From positions 4,158,365-4,222,364 of the forward strand of contig NZ_OY762899.1 in assembly GCF_963666545.1 (NCBI RefSeq): a DNA stretch of 64,000 nucleotides, in the 5' to 3' direction. Below the pieces are notes generated by a model that worked only from the letters and a program-made list of their open reading frames with translations, was not told the DNA's origin and ran no database searches. The translations under genes and the position numbers were made by a program. Source of the stretch: an uncultured Bacteroides sp. (GTDB lineage Bacteria; Bacteroidota; Bacteroidia; Bacteroidales; Bacteroidaceae). Below are positions 39,639-49,280 of this stretch, piece by piece. The stretch's first letter is position 1; each line of letters opens with the position of its first letter.

Positions 39639-39703
39639 TGATATTTATGGAAAAGGACTACATGCGTGTATCCCTTTTATTGATTCTCTGATAAAATAAT
39701 AGC

Positions 39704-39737
39704 AGACTGCCCCGAAATGATATTTTCGGAACAGCCT
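39704..39737 (-). terminator. terminator of the TonB receptor gene
   Basis: A 14-bp stem (39704-39717 with 39724-39737, three G-T pairs) with a 6-nt loop, followed on the minus strand by a T-rich stretch; 46 nt after the stop codon of the receptor gene. Confidence 0.7.
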
Positions 39738-39782
39738 GCCTATCTATTCTTTCTATTCTTATATTGCCTGATTATTCAATAC

Positions 39783-42194
39783 TTAAAAACTTAACGGTAT
39801 CAACAGCTTTATCCCAAAGTTGCGTCCCATATTATAGATTCCTTGTCTCCCTGTTACCGGATTTTCATCGGCATATTTCAATCTGCTCAAATGATTCTGA
39901 TAAGCTTTGTTCGTCAGGTTGTTGGCAGTGAAATATAACGAAGCCAATGTACGCCCTTTGTGCATAAAGTCGGTTCCGACAGAAGCATTCAGTAAGGTGT
40001 ATGCAGGTGTCGCAGTTTCAGTACCAAAAGCAGAGTATATATGATCTTGCTTCAGATTGCACTCAACGCCAAATGATATATAGGTGTTATTCAGTGTTTT
40101 GCCATGACGGATGATATCGTAACGAAGGTCCGACATTAATTTGGGCGCAGGTGTAAAAGGCAAATATTTAGTAGAATCGGATTGATTGAGCTGAACGGAA
40201 TTTACGTATGAGAACGTGTTCTGGAAATGCAATCGTTCTACCGGATGAATGTCTACACTTACTTCTCCTCCCAATATGCGGGCATCACCCGATACGAATT
40301 GATAGGTCTTATATCCGTCGGTAAGTAAATCCTCTCCATTACTGTCAAGTTGTTTGTGAGAGAAAATATAGTTGTTTATACGGTTGGCAAATAGCGAAAG
40401 TTCTCCTGATATAAATGGCGAAGAGTATCCCAATCCCCAGTCGGCTTGCCAACTGTTTTCTGCTTTCAGGTTTATATTCCCTACCTCGTAACGTATGGTG
40501 CCCTCATGTGCGCCGTTCGAGCCCAATTCGCTCATGTTAGGAGCTCTGAATCCTCTGGAAAGATTCAACTTGGTATGCCATGAATCAGAGATTTGATAGG
40601 TCAACCCCACACTACCACTGATACCTCTAAAGTTGCGAGAGAAATCAGTAAATTTTTCTTCTGCTCCGGCAGCATTACCGTTGACCACTTCTTCATTTGC
40701 GTTTAAATACAATGATTTTCCGTGGTTATGGCGGTTATCAAAACGTACACCTCCGCTTACGTCTAGTTTGCCAAAGCTCCGGCTACCCAGAGCGAAAACA
40801 CCAACATCAAACAAATTATATTCTGGAATGAGAAACTCTGTTCCTTTATTCATTGATTTCTGATACATACCGTTTACGCCCGCTACTATTTTGTATCCAC
40901 TTATCTCGGGTAAGGAATAGCGTATGTCGTAGTTTACCGTATGTAGTTGAAAGTAAAGTCCATAATCATTTGGTGACATTATATTAGCGAACTCCTGACG
41001 ACGGTTTTGTTGATAACCGATGATTGTTCGGAGGTTTCCTTCTCCTAATACTATGTTGTTATTCAAAACAGCTTTATAATGATAGATCTGCTGATAAGGC
41101 ATTTGATGCTTATACGACTTGCTATCTTTATCGGTTGCAACAGCCTGACTCTCTTCACCATCAATAATAACCGGTTTCAGAAATCTACCGGTTGCTTCGT
41201 CTCGTTCACCTTCTACAATTCCGGGAGTAAGGTGATAATAATCGAGTGTGAGGTGAGAATAACCCCAATTACGATTAATCCCTAGCAAACCGGAGACTGC
41301 TCTCTCTCTAAAGCCCGAATTGTAAACGTATCCGTCGTATTTATTTTTATAGGAATGTGCCATTTTATCGCTATACCTCCAATTCCAGACAAATCCGTTT
41401 TTGTTTCCGGCGGTGTTGACTGAATAATTGAATAGGCCGTTGTTGCTTTGATATTCTGTTGCCACATTTGCTTTTATTGAACCTACGGGCAATATCGGGT
41501 CCGATTGGAAATTGATAACGCCTGCCATGGCATCCGAACCGTAGGTCAAACTTGCCGGACCTTTCAGTATCTCTACCGAATTCACACTTTGAGCATCTAT
41601 TTCTATTCCATGTTCGTCTCCCCATTGCTGTCCTTCCTGACGTATTCCGTCATTGACCACTACAACTCGGTTGTATCCCAAACCTCTGATAACAGGCTTT
41701 GAAATGCTACTTCCGGTTGTTATTTGTGAAACACCCGGTTGCTTTGCAATAGCATCTATAATGTTAGTCGATGATTGTCGTTCCAATTCTTTCTTTGAAA
41801 CGTAAGAGATCGGCGACGGAGTCTTTTTTATCAGTGAGTTTCCCGTTAGTGATGTGATGACTACTTCGTTAATTTCAGCATTCGATTCTTTAAGTGAGAA
41901 ATTAAGTATCTCGACGGTTTTCAAATCCACTGTCTGCACGACTGTTTGGTGTCCCAGATAAGTCACCTGCAAAGTTGTTTTTATGGCAGGCAGATTGGTC
42001 ATGTGATAGTTTCCCTGGTCGTCACTCACGGCTCCTTTCTTCAATTCAGGAAAATAAATGTTCACACCAATTAATGGGCTTTTGTCTATTTCATCGGTGA
42101 TTTTACCTTTTAGTGATTTGTTTCCCACCGGAGCGCTTGCAAATGCAGACGTTAGGGAAAGTATAGATATAGCGATTATATATATAGTTTTCAT
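39783..42194 (-). CDS. TonB-dependent receptor, probable metal or metal-chelate uptake
   Basis: Outer-membrane receptor of 803 residues from the ATG at 42194, which gives a clean signal peptide (MKTIYIIAI...AFAS); an in-frame ATG 13 codons earlier is less likely. Carboxypeptidase-like regulatory domain about 25-110; plug about 125-235 with GLGYNRVVVVNDGIRQEGQQ, WGDEHGIEIDA and LKGPASLTYGSDAMAGVINF; barrel ending FGIKLLIPLSF. The WGDEHG segment in the plug is like that of zinc/heme-type receptors. The gene lies 149 nt downstream of a small His/Cys protein on the same strand, which supports a metal role. Confidence 0.88.
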   Translation of the reverse strand: MKTIYIIAISILSLTSAFASAPVGNKSLKGKITDEIDKSPLIGVNIYFPELKKGAVSDDQGNYHMTNLPAIKTTLQVTYLGHQTVVQTVDLKTVEILNFSLKESNAEINEVVITSLTGNSLIKKTPSPISYVSKKELERQSSTNIIDAIAKQPGVSQITTGSSISKPVIRGLGYNRVVVVNDGIRQEGQQWGDEHGIEIDAQSVNSVEILKGPASLTYGSDAMAGVINFQSDPILPVGSIKANVATEYQSNNGLFNYSVNTAGNKNGFVWNWRYSDKMAHSYKNKYDGYVYNSGFRERAVSGLLGINRNWGYSHLTLDYYHLTPGIVEGERDEATGRFLKPVIIDGEESQAVATDKDSKSYKHQMPYQQIYHYKAVLNNNIVLGEGNLRTIIGYQQNRRQEFANIMSPNDYGLYFQLHTVNYDIRYSLPEISGYKIVAGVNGMYQKSMNKGTEFLIPEYNLFDVGVFALGSRSFGKLDVSGGVRFDNRHNHGKSLYLNANEEVVNGNAAGAEEKFTDFSRNFRGISGSVGLTYQISDSWHTKLNLSRGFRAPNMSELGSNGAHEGTIRYEVGNINLKAENSWQADWGLGYSSPFISGELSLFANRINNYIFSHKQLDSNGEDLLTDGYKTYQFVSGDARILGGEVSVDIHPVERLHFQNTFSYVNSVQLNQSDSTKYLPFTPAPKLMSDLRYDIIRHGKTLNNTYISFGVECNLKQDHIYSAFGTETATPAYTLLNASVGTDFMHKGRTLASLYFTANNLTNKAYQNHLSRLKYADENPVTGRQGIYNMGRNFGIKLLIPLSF

Positions 42195-42343
42195 TGTTAT
42201 ATAGTTATGAGTGTCAGCCTCCAAATTGCTCATTTGAAGTCTGCTATCTGATTAATGGATATTTTTATTCTTAATCCGGATATACGAAAACAGCTTCTAT
42301 TAAATATATAATAGAAGGTTATAAGAAAATAACTAAAATAGGA

Positions 42344-42667
42344 TCAGGCAATGGTAGGGGGAGCACGCAAACCATGAGAATAAGAGAGATTGAATGTTCC
42401 CTTATTCTGATAGGTCGGAACTACGTAAGGAAGAAGTTCCGCGATGAATGCTATGTGAATAGATTCTGTTTGAATGAAAGGCGATAGCGTGAAATCACAA
42501 ATGGGGCAATCATGATGTTCGTTCCCTGTTGTATTTGAAGATTGGTGCTGAGAAGAGGTTTGAACAGTATCGTTGTGATGATGAAATGACTTCACCACAT
42601 TGATTGGTATGAATGCTACTATTAGCAGCCATGCAATACTGATTCTCTTCCTGTTTTCTCTTTTCAC
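42344..42667 (-). CDS. small His/Cys-rich exported protein, DUF2946-like
   Basis: A 107-residue protein with an export signal (about 12-28), a His-rich stretch (FHHHND), a second cluster NEHHDCPICDF with a CxxC pair, and a C-terminal LRAPP. The order hydrophobic head, HxCxxC, RAPP tail resembles DUF2946-type proteins found near metal uptake or efflux genes. It is upstream of a TonB receptor on the same strand and has its own -7 box. Metal binding is inferred. Confidence 0.7.
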   Translation of the reverse strand: MKRENRKRISIAWLLIVAFIPINVVKSFHHHNDTVQTSSQHQSSNTTGNEHHDCPICDFTLSPFIQTESIHIAFIAELLPYVVPTYQNKGTFNLSYSHGLRAPPTIA

Positions 42668-42687
42668 CTTCCTAAAGAATAGTTTAT

Positions 42688-42718
42688 CAAAAGTAAAACT
42701 ATTGTTTTTTCATGCAAC
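42688..42718 (-). promoter_or_regulatory. promoter of the small His/Cys protein (GTTG-N19-TACTTTTG)
   Basis: Complement of 42688-42695 reads TACTTTTG, 20 nt ahead of the start codon; complement of 42715-42718 reads GTTG, three of four -33 bases at N19 spacing. Predicted to drive the small gene and the receptor. Confidence 0.5.
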
Positions 42719-43006
42719 GATGTCTTCACTTAATAAAGACTAATTTTATTCTTATTTGACTTAACAATAAATTCACCAATAATGTTTAAGGAACAGAATC
42801 CGGTTGCGAATGTTTATGGAAAAGCTTTAGAATGACTCGATTTTAAAAAGAATTAAGCAGATTTCCAGCGAATGATTTGCAGATATCATTAAAATTAGGG
42901 AACATTGTATTCAAATTGAGCATGGAAGTTTCTCTTTTAATCGTTTGTTTACTGCCCGAATAGCGTATGTCAACGATATGCCCAACTTTTGTAGAACATT
43001 AAAATA
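42719..43006. other. divergent spacer upstream of kdgK-like gene
   Basis: AT-rich spacer. A near match to the -7 box (AACTTTTG, 42984-42991) lies 15 nt from the kinase start, too close to be convincing. No RNA gene or repeat recognised. Confidence 0.4.
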
Positions 43007-44050
43007 ATGACAATGAAAGTAATTACGTTTGGAGAAGTCTTGCTGCGTCTTACTGCACCTGAGAATCTTCGTTTTTCTCAGGCAAAAGATTTTATAGTTA
43101 CCTATGGAGGTAGTGAAGCCAATGTTGCCGTGTCGCTGGCTAATTATGGTATTCCCACTGAGTTTGTTACTCGTTTGCCGGAGAATGAAATTGCTCGTGC
43201 ATGTGTCATGGCTCTTCGCTCACATCATCTCTCTACGGAAGGTATCGTGTATGGTGGAAATCGTTTAGGTATTTACTTTCTTGAGAATGGTGCCGTGGCT
43301 CGTAGTTCTAGTGTGGTTTATGATAGGGCTGATTCTTCTTTCTCCACTCTTCGTCCGGGCATGATTGATTGGAAGAGTATTTTCGCTGATGCTTCTTGGT
43401 TCCACTGGTCGGGCATCGCAGCCTCTCTAACCCAAGGTGCAGCAGATGCATGTAAGGAAGCAATTGAAGTAGCCAATGAAATGGGATTGACTATCTCTTG
43501 TGATCTTAATTATCGAAGAAACCTATGGAAATACGGTAAATCGGCTAATGAGGTCATGCCTGAATTGGTAAAATACAGTGATGTGCTCTTTGGTAGTGAG
43601 GGAGAATATATGAATGTGTTGGGAATCAATCCTGTAGGATTTAAGGCGGTTGATACTTTATATACTATAGATAAGAAAGGTTTTGAGCGGGTAGGACGTG
43701 AAGTTCAGGCGATGGTGCCTCGATGCAAGAAAGTGTTTATTGAGTTAAGAAACTCAATAAATGCTAATCATGATTTGCTAGGAGGAATTCTCTATTCTGA
43801 TGGATCGGTTAAACAGTCACGTATTTATGACGTGACGCATGTAGTAGATAAGGTAGGTACCGGAGATGCTTTTGTGGGAGGAATGATCTACGGCTTGATA
43901 GCTTATCCACAGGATGATCAGAGAGCCCTCGATTTTGCTTTGGCTGCTTCTTGCCTGAAAACCACCATTTATGGAGACTTCAATTTAGTAACCGTTGAGG
44001 AGGTAGAGAACCTCATGAAGGGTGATGGATCAGGAAGGGTTTCTCGTTGA
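43007..44050 (+). CDS. kdgK: PfkB-family sugar kinase, 2-keto-3-deoxygluconate kinase-like
   Basis: A 347-residue ribokinase-family enzyme, predicted to phosphorylate 2-keto-3-deoxygluconate with ATP in uronate or pectin breakdown. Substrate-binding YGGSEANVAVSLANYG at about 33-48; catalytic Asp287 in the C-terminal PfkB signature GTGDAFVGG. KdgK-type features include SCDLNYRRNLW. The start is ATG at 43007 or two codons later. In many Bacteroides genomes kdgK is followed by the KDPG aldolase gene; here a convergent membrane-protein gene follows and overlaps its 3' end by 21 nt. Confidence 0.85.
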   Translation: MTMKVITFGEVLLRLTAPENLRFSQAKDFIVTYGGSEANVAVSLANYGIPTEFVTRLPENEIARACVMALRSHHLSTEGIVYGGNRLGIYFLENGAVARSSSVVYDRADSSFSTLRPGMIDWKSIFADASWFHWSGIAASLTQGAADACKEAIEVANEMGLTISCDLNYRRNLWKYGKSANEVMPELVKYSDVLFGSEGEYMNVLGINPVGFKAVDTLYTIDKKGFERVGREVQAMVPRCKKVFIELRNSINANHDLLGGILYSDGSVKQSRIYDVTHVVDKVGTGDAFVGGMIYGLIAYPQDDQRALDFALAASCLKTTIYGDFNLVTVEEVENLMKGDGSGRVSR

Positions 44051-44470
44051 ACAAATATAAAATTGCCACCAATGTTTAACGAATAGAAGTCCGGTCATTA
44101 TTAGTGCTACTGATAGTCCTGTATAAAAGTATGCAATAAATGAATCAGGTAACAGATGAAATGTGCGTACAATAATACCCATAGTCATCATAAATGCCAT
44201 AATACCCCATCCTTTGGCATCAAAAAAAGCCAGTGGATGGTTTCTGTCATCTTTCTCAGCTATTCTGCGTGTGTGTTTGCCATACAACCTTTTGAAGATA
44301 AGGAAAAAGAAGATTGTGAATATTGCAATAGCTCCGGCAACCTTCCAAGGCCAGTCTAACGAATCACTCATCCAAGTAGTAATCCCTATTTTCAATATGT
44401 TGGTTCCCGCTATGATCCATACGATACCTGCGGTGATGATCAGTGTCTGTCTGCTTACGTATATTTTCAT
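44030..44470 (-). CDS. membrane protein of unknown function
   Basis: A 146-residue integral membrane protein with four hydrophobic segments (about 8-28, 38-57, 81-100, 106-128). I start it at the ATG at 44470 (MKIYVSR) because it leads straight into the first helix; an upstream in-frame ATG at 44500 adds ten residues. Between helices 2 and 3 is a basic loop (KRLYGKHTRR). No known domain recognised. The 3' end overlaps the convergent kinase gene by 21 nt. Confidence 0.65.
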   Translation of the reverse strand: MKIYVSRQTLIITAGIVWIIAGTNILKIGITTWMSDSLDWPWKVAGAIAIFTIFFFLIFKRLYGKHTRRIAEKDDRNHPLAFFDAKGWGIMAFMMTMGIIVRTFHLLPDSFIAYFYTGLSVALIMTGLLFVKHWWQFYICSTRNPS

Positions 44471-44649
44471 TAAATATGTGGTTCTAAGTTTATGTTGCAA
44501 ATACTAAGGATATAGATAATTAAGTTTGCTTTACTAATACAAATATGGTTGCTCTTTGTTTTCTTTAGATTGCATTTTAACTCTTTGAAAAAGTATCTTA
44601 ATGGCTATATGCCTTCTCTAGATGAATGAGTACGATTGATCTATTTAAA

Positions 44650-44682
44650 CAAGGGCCATCTTCAGCAGAGAGACGGCCCTTG
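44650..44682 (-). terminator. terminator after the peroxiredoxin-like gene
   Basis: An 8-bp GC-rich stem (44650-44657 with 44675-44682), followed on the minus strand by TTTAAAT; 16 nt after the stop codon at 44698. Confidence 0.65.
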
Positions 44683-44697
44683 AATTCTTTAAGTATG

Positions 44698-45297
44698 TTA
44701 CTTTAGTTCACGCAATGCTTTGATGACTTCACTTGGATCTGCTCTTTTCTTATAATCGGCATCAACAAATGCGTAGCGAATAATTCCTTCTTTGTCAATA
44801 ACGTAAGTTGCGGGCATAGGAAGCTCAGCATTTTTATTCCCATTATATTGGCTTAGCCCAAATTTACTCTCATACATCTTTTCCACATCAGGCGATAGTT
44901 TATAAACTAATCCATATTTACGTCCTACTTGATTGTTGATGTCAGACAGAACTTCAAATTTTAGATTATTTCTTTCTTTCGTGGTAAAACTACTGTCTGG
45001 AACCTCAGGGGTTATGGCAACTAATTGAGTTTTAAGCTTTTTCATATCCGGCAGAGCTTCCTGCAATTTATTGAGCGCAAGGTTGCAGTAAGGACACCAG
45101 CCTCCTCTGTACCACACTAAAACGACAGGACCTTTTTTTAATAGTTTCTCAAGCGATACTTTTTTGCTCACACTATTTGTTAATTCAAACATTGGAGCCT
45201 TATCTCCAACTTTCAATGCTTTTTCCGGATTCTGAGCAGAGACGCTTAAACCTATTAGCATAAAACTTACTATGATAATTGATTTTACTGTTTTCAT
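44698..45297 (-). CDS. exported AhpC/TSA-family peroxiredoxin-like protein
   Basis: A 199-residue thioredoxin-fold protein with a signal peptide (about 1-21, ending VSAQ). The active site is GGWCPYC with Cys68 and Cys71, the redox pair of the Prx-like subfamily; peroxidatic use of Cys68 is inferred. It lies 9 nt downstream of msrAB, so the two form an operon for oxidative-damage defence in the periplasm. Confidence 0.88.
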   Translation of the reverse strand: MKTVKSIIIVSFMLIGLSVSAQNPEKALKVGDKAPMFELTNSVSKKVSLEKLLKKGPVVLVWYRGGWCPYCNLALNKLQEALPDMKKLKTQLVAITPEVPDSSFTTKERNNLKFEVLSDINNQVGRKYGLVYKLSPDVEKMYESKFGLSQYNGNKNAELPMPATYVIDKEGIIRYAFVDADYKKRADPSEVIKALRELK

Positions 45298-45306
45298 TTT
45301 CTTTTC

Positions 45307-46404
45307 TTATTTTTTCGTTAAAAGAGGTATATAATCAGCATATCCTTCCTCTTTCATCTTTTCTATTGGAATGAAGCGCAGAGAAGCACTGTTGATGCAA
45401 TAGCGTAATCCGCCTTTTTCTGCGGGTCCGTCATTAAATACATGTCCCAGATGGCTATCACCTGACTTGCTACGAACTTCTGTCCGCTCCATGCCAAAAG
45501 AAACATCTTTCTTTTCTTTGATCAGATTCTTTTCTATTGGTTTAGAGAAACTTGGCCATCCACAGCCGGAATCGAATTTATCGGTTGAGATGAATAGAGG
45601 TTCTCCGCTTGCGATATCAACGTAAATGCCCTGTCGATGTTCGTCCCAGTATTCATTCTTAAAAGCTGGTTCGGTAGCATTCTTTTGAGTTACAGCATAT
45701 TGTTCCGCTGTTAACTTTGTGCGTAATGTGGCGTCATCAGGTTTTTTGTAACTTGGTTTTGCTCTCACAGTAGGAGCATTTGCCTTTTTTGCTACTTCGA
45801 ACAACGAAGATGGAATGTGGCAATAGCCTCCAGGGTTTTTATCCAGATAATCTTGATGGTAATCTTCTGCTTTGTAGAAGTTTTCCATCGGCTTTATTTC
45901 CACCACAATAGGTTTAGAGTATGCTTTACCCAATTCTTGCACAGCCGATTGAATTACGGGTAAATCAGCCGGATCAGTATAATAAATACCTGTTCGATAC
46001 TGAGAACCTCTGTCGTGGCCTTGCATATTGATGGTGGTAGGATCAATGGTCTGGAAATAAAGATCGATCAATTGTTTTAGCTTCACTTCCTGTGAATCAT
46101 ACTTCACTTTCACCGTTTCGGCAAAGTTAGTGCTCCCGGTACACACTTGCTCATAAGTAGGATTCTTAATATTGCCATTGGCATAGCCTACTTGTGTCTC
46201 TTTCACTCCTCGAATCAGTTTTATAAAATGTTCTGTTCCCCAGAAACAGCCGCCTGCAAAATAGATATCTTTCTCTATATTCATAGTTTTGTTTTTTAAA
46301 TGTTCTTTCTTTTTTTGATTAAACCCATTTGGTGCCGAAGCAAAACTATACAAAGGTAATAATATACCCAGTATTAATAAAGGCTTGAGAATCATGTTAT
46401 TCAT
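45307..46404 (-). CDS. msrAB: bifunctional methionine sulfoxide reductase A/B
   Basis: Repairs both epimers of methionine sulfoxide. From the ATG at 46404 it is 365 residues with a signal peptide ([13 protein letters not shown]...SFAS), so periplasmic or membrane-linked; an in-frame ATG at 46470 adds 22 residues that would spoil the signal. MsrA domain about 43-200 with GCFWGTEH; MsrB domain about 235-360 with the catalytic Cys in [11 protein letters not shown] and resolving-type CGWPSF. The zinc CxxC pairs of some MsrB forms are absent. It precedes the peroxiredoxin-like gene by 9 nt. Confidence 0.93.
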   Translation of the reverse strand: MNNMILKPLLILGILLPLYSFASAPNGFNQKKKEHLKNKTMNIEKDIYFAGGCFWGTEHFIKLIRGVKETQVGYANGNIKNPTYEQVCTGSTNFAETVKVKYDSQEVKLKQLIDLYFQTIDPTTINMQGHDRGSQYRTGIYYTDPADLPVIQSAVQELGKAYSKPIVVEIKPMENFYKAEDYHQDYLDKNPGGYCHIPSSLFEVAKKANAPTVRAKPSYKKPDDATLRTKLTAEQYAVTQKNATEPAFKNEYWDEHRQGIYVDIASGEPLFISTDKFDSGCGWPSFSKPIEKNLIKEKKDVSFGMERTEVRSKSGDSHLGHVFNDGPAEKGGLRYCINSASLRFIPIEKMKEEGYADYIPLLTKK

Positions 46405-46574
46405 CTTACTTACTTTTTTATGTATAACTTGGTTTCTTATATAACAAATAACTTTGGAAAATAGAATCATAAAAATATGTAATACAATGTCGTTTAGCTA
46501 AGCGCAAGACAATTGAAATGAATAAAAAAACGTTTTTTAGTAAGTCATTTGTTGATTTTTAAGAAATCGTTTGA

Positions 46575-46687
46575 TGCCCCTCTACAGGCGTTGTGAAAGG
46601 GGGCTGCTGAACTAACTAGTTCACTGCGGTGAATTAACTAGTTCACCACGCTTAACTAGTTAGTTCACGGCGGTTAACTAGTTAGGT
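46575..46687. repeat. palindromic intergenic element, copy 1
   Basis: Head at 46575-46612 with blocks CCCCT, ACAGGC, TTGTGA, AGGGG and TGAAC, able to fold as a hairpin, followed by repeats of TTAACTAGTT-type words. Inverted arms of 14 bp lie at 46608-46621 and 46654-46667, with an inner palindrome GGTGAA/TTCACC between them. It sits between the divergent msrAB and M13 genes. The same head occurs at 60450 with a different tail. Confidence 0.7.
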
Positions 46688-46831
46688 CCATTTGGATTAT
46701 ATTATATGTAAATAAATCGTATTAATGAGCTTAACTAAACGATATTGATTCGTAGTGTATAGTCGTAGCTTATTTCAAAACCTTACTGAGGGTTGTCTTT
46801 AGGATATTTACATTCTTTTTTCGTACATAAA

Positions 46832-46862
46832 ATTGTTCCATTGAAATATTATTGTACTTTTG
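46832..46862 (+). promoter_or_regulatory. promoter of the M13 peptidase gene (ATTG-N19-TACTTTTG)
   Basis: TACTTTTG at 46855-46862 fits TAnnTTTG; ATTG at 46832-46835 lies 19 nt upstream. Start codon 27 nt downstream. Confidence 0.6.
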
Positions 46863-46888
46863 AATATAATCTTAACAAATAAGGAAAA

Positions 46889-48931
46889 ATGAAATTCAAT
46901 CCACTTATCTGTGGTCTCATTTTGGTGGCAACCACAACAACATCTTGTAAGCAGGCAAAGTCTTCAATAGAAAAAGGCGATGCTCTTGCTTCACACATTG
47001 ACTCTACAACAAAGGCTGGAGACGACTTCTTTCAATTTGCTAATGGCAAATGGTTTAGAGAGAATCCAATCCCCGCCAGCGAACAGAGTAATGGCATTTT
47101 TCAGTTGGTTCAGGATACTATCAATGCTCAGGTTCGTAAGATATGCGAATCATCTGTAGCGATTAAGAATGAACCAAAGGGAAGCAACAAACAAAAAATA
47201 GGTGACTTCTTTTATTCGGGGATGGATAGTACTTCGTTGAATAAAAAAGGAATCAGTGATCTGAAAAACGATTTGGATAAAATAGATAAGATCAAAGACC
47301 TGAATGGCATCATCACAGAAGCATCTTATATTCACACCGTTTCGTCGGCTCCACTGTTTAATATGTATGTTACTCAGGATGATAAGAACAGTAGTAAATA
47401 TCAGGTGTATATCACACAGGGCGGATTGAGTATGCCGGACCGTAACTACTATTTTGATATGGATGCGAGTGCTAAGTCTATTCGTGATAAATTTGTTGCT
47501 TATGCGGGTAACATGTTTGGCATCATGGGATACGAAAAAGCCAAAGCTAAACAAGCAGCCCTCAAATTGATGGAAATGGAAACAGCTCTGGCTAAAACAT
47601 CGCGTAAACGAGAGGATACCCGAGATCCATTGGCAAACTATCACAAAATGACATCAGCTAAATTAGCGACATTAACACCAAATCTGGACTGGAAATCTTT
47701 TATGAATGGTGTGGGACTGGCAAAGGTGGATAGCATCGTGGTTGGTCAACCGGAATTTCTTGTTGCACTGAACGGTTATCTGAAGAAATATACAGTAGAG
47801 GAGTGGAAGAATTATCTTAAATTTCATCTATTGAATGGATTGGCTTCTTACATGGACGATAAAACCTATCTGGAGGATTTCAACTTTTATTCTTCTACTC
47901 TACGCGGAATAAAAGAACCGAAACCTCGATGGAAACGTGTGGTGGAGAATACTGACGGATATCTTGGAGAGCTTATAGGACAGGTGTATGTAAACGAATA
48001 CCTGCCTAAAGGCACCAAAGAAAAATTAGAAGAAATAGGAAATGCGATCAAATCGGTTTTTGCTCAACGCATTAAAGCACTCGACTGGATGAGTGCTCCA
48101 ACCAAAGAGAAAGCTTTGAAAAAACTCAATGCGGTGATTATGAAAGTGGGCTATCCTGATAAATGGAAAGATCTCAGTAGTTTGCAGATTGATCGTACGT
48201 CTTATGTGAAAAATGTGATGAATGCCAATAAATGGGCATTTAGCTATATGATAAATAAGTATGGGAAGCCGGTAGATCGTACAGAATGGGGCATGCAACC
48301 TCAGACTTACAATGCGTATTACAATCCGTCGAATAACGAAATAGTCATCCCGGGCTGTAACATCATTGTTCCCGGATACGAAAGAAAAATGGCTGATGAT
48401 GCTATTTTATATGCCATTATTGGTGGAACCTTCGGGCATGAAATCACCCACGGCTTCGATGATCAAGGTTGTAAATACAATGAATTTGGTAACTTGAATG
48501 ACTGGTGGACAAGCGATGACAAAGCGAAGTTTGAGAAAAAAACGAAGATGATTGTAAAGCAGTTTAATGATTATGTGGCTGTTGATAGTCTGCACATTAA
48601 TGGCGAACTGACTCAGGGAGAGAATATTGCCGATTTAGGTGGAGTAATTATGGGATTCGAAGCATTCAAAAAGACGAAGCAATACAAAAATAACGAATTG
48701 ATTGCCGGGCTGAATCCCAGCCAGCGTTTCTTCCTTGGTTACGCGCTAACATGGATGCTCAATATGCGTCCTGAAGCCATGGCAAATCAGATAAAAAGCA
48801 ATGAACATGCTCCGGCAAAATGGAGAGTTCTTGGTCCTCTTTCCAATATGCCTGAGTTTTATGAGACCTTTGGAGTGAAGCAGGGCGATAAGATGTGGCG
48901 TCCAGACAGCTTGATTGTGAAGATTTGGTAA
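46889..48931 (+). CDS. pepO: M13-family zinc metallopeptidase (PepO/neprilysin-like)
   Basis: A 680-residue exported endopeptidase for short peptides. Signal with lipobox-like ATTTTSC near residue 20. The zinc motif HEITH is at residues 517-521, the third ligand lies in GENIADLGG (about residue 578), and the C-terminal MWRPDSLIVKIW is the family's usual ending. Length and all key residues are normal. It has its own promoter and a strong terminator, so it is a single-gene unit. Confidence 0.95.
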   Translation: MKFNPLICGLILVATTTTSCKQAKSSIEKGDALASHIDSTTKAGDDFFQFANGKWFRENPIPASEQSNGIFQLVQDTINAQVRKICESSVAIKNEPKGSNKQKIGDFFYSGMDSTSLNKKGISDLKNDLDKIDKIKDLNGIITEASYIHTVSSAPLFNMYVTQDDKNSSKYQVYITQGGLSMPDRNYYFDMDASAKSIRDKFVAYAGNMFGIMGYEKAKAKQAALKLMEMETALAKTSRKREDTRDPLANYHKMTSAKLATLTPNLDWKSFMNGVGLAKVDSIVVGQPEFLVALNGYLKKYTVEEWKNYLKFHLLNGLASYMDDKTYLEDFNFYSSTLRGIKEPKPRWKRVVENTDGYLGELIGQVYVNEYLPKGTKEKLEEIGNAIKSVFAQRIKALDWMSAPTKEKALKKLNAVIMKVGYPDKWKDLSSLQIDRTSYVKNVMNANKWAFSYMINKYGKPVDRTEWGMQPQTYNAYYNPSNNEIVIPGCNIIVPGYERKMADDAILYAIIGGTFGHEITHGFDDQGCKYNEFGNLNDWWTSDDKAKFEKKTKMIVKQFNDYVAVDSLHINGELTQGENIADLGGVIMGFEAFKKTKQYKNNELIAGLNPSQRFFLGYALTWMLNMRPEAMANQIKSNEHAPAKWRVLGPLSNMPEFYETFGVKQGDKMWRPDSLIVKIW

Positions 48932-48952
48932 TGAATAATTCTTGATTAATGT

Positions 48953-48990
48953 AGAAAATCCTCGTAGCTGTTTGCTTGCGAGGATTTTCT
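48953..48990 (+). terminator. terminator of the M13 peptidase gene
   Basis: Perfect 12-bp stem (48953-48964 with 48979-48990), loop 14 nt, followed by ATTTTTAT; 22 nt after the stop codon. Confidence 0.85.
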
Positions 48991-49280
48991 ATTTTTATAG
49001 AGAAGCCTTTTCGTGGTTTGATTCACATTGCAACCTAACCAGTACTAACTACCTGCTTTTCAATTACTGTTTTTTCGTGAAGTGGTTTTGGGTGCACTAC
49101 AAATTTTCTTCTTTTCAGAGGTTCTTGGCAGAATTCAAGAGCTTGGTATAGCCCTACGACTTTTTCATTGGGCTCCGTACATTGGCGTATTTCCACTTAA
49201 TTGCCATCCTTTTTGGTCACTCTTGTACCTACTGAATGAACAATTGTTGTTATGCTGCCTTGATTATAATTTATATGGAT
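48991..49280. other. spacer without recognised gene
   Basis: Short reading frames occur on both strands, none with a ribosome-binding site, domain or family resemblance. On the minus strand a stretch around 49100-49170 reads like protein but is cut by stops; it may be an old gene remnant. Confidence 0.35.

Noticed and set aside
46575-46687. Possible small CRISPR array
   Set aside because: Repeat words are palindromic, alternate in orientation, have no even spacing and no unique spacers; no cas genes nearby.
47150-47644. 164-codon minus-strand ORF
   Set aside because: Antisense to the M13 peptidase gene; His/Ile/Phe-rich shadow.
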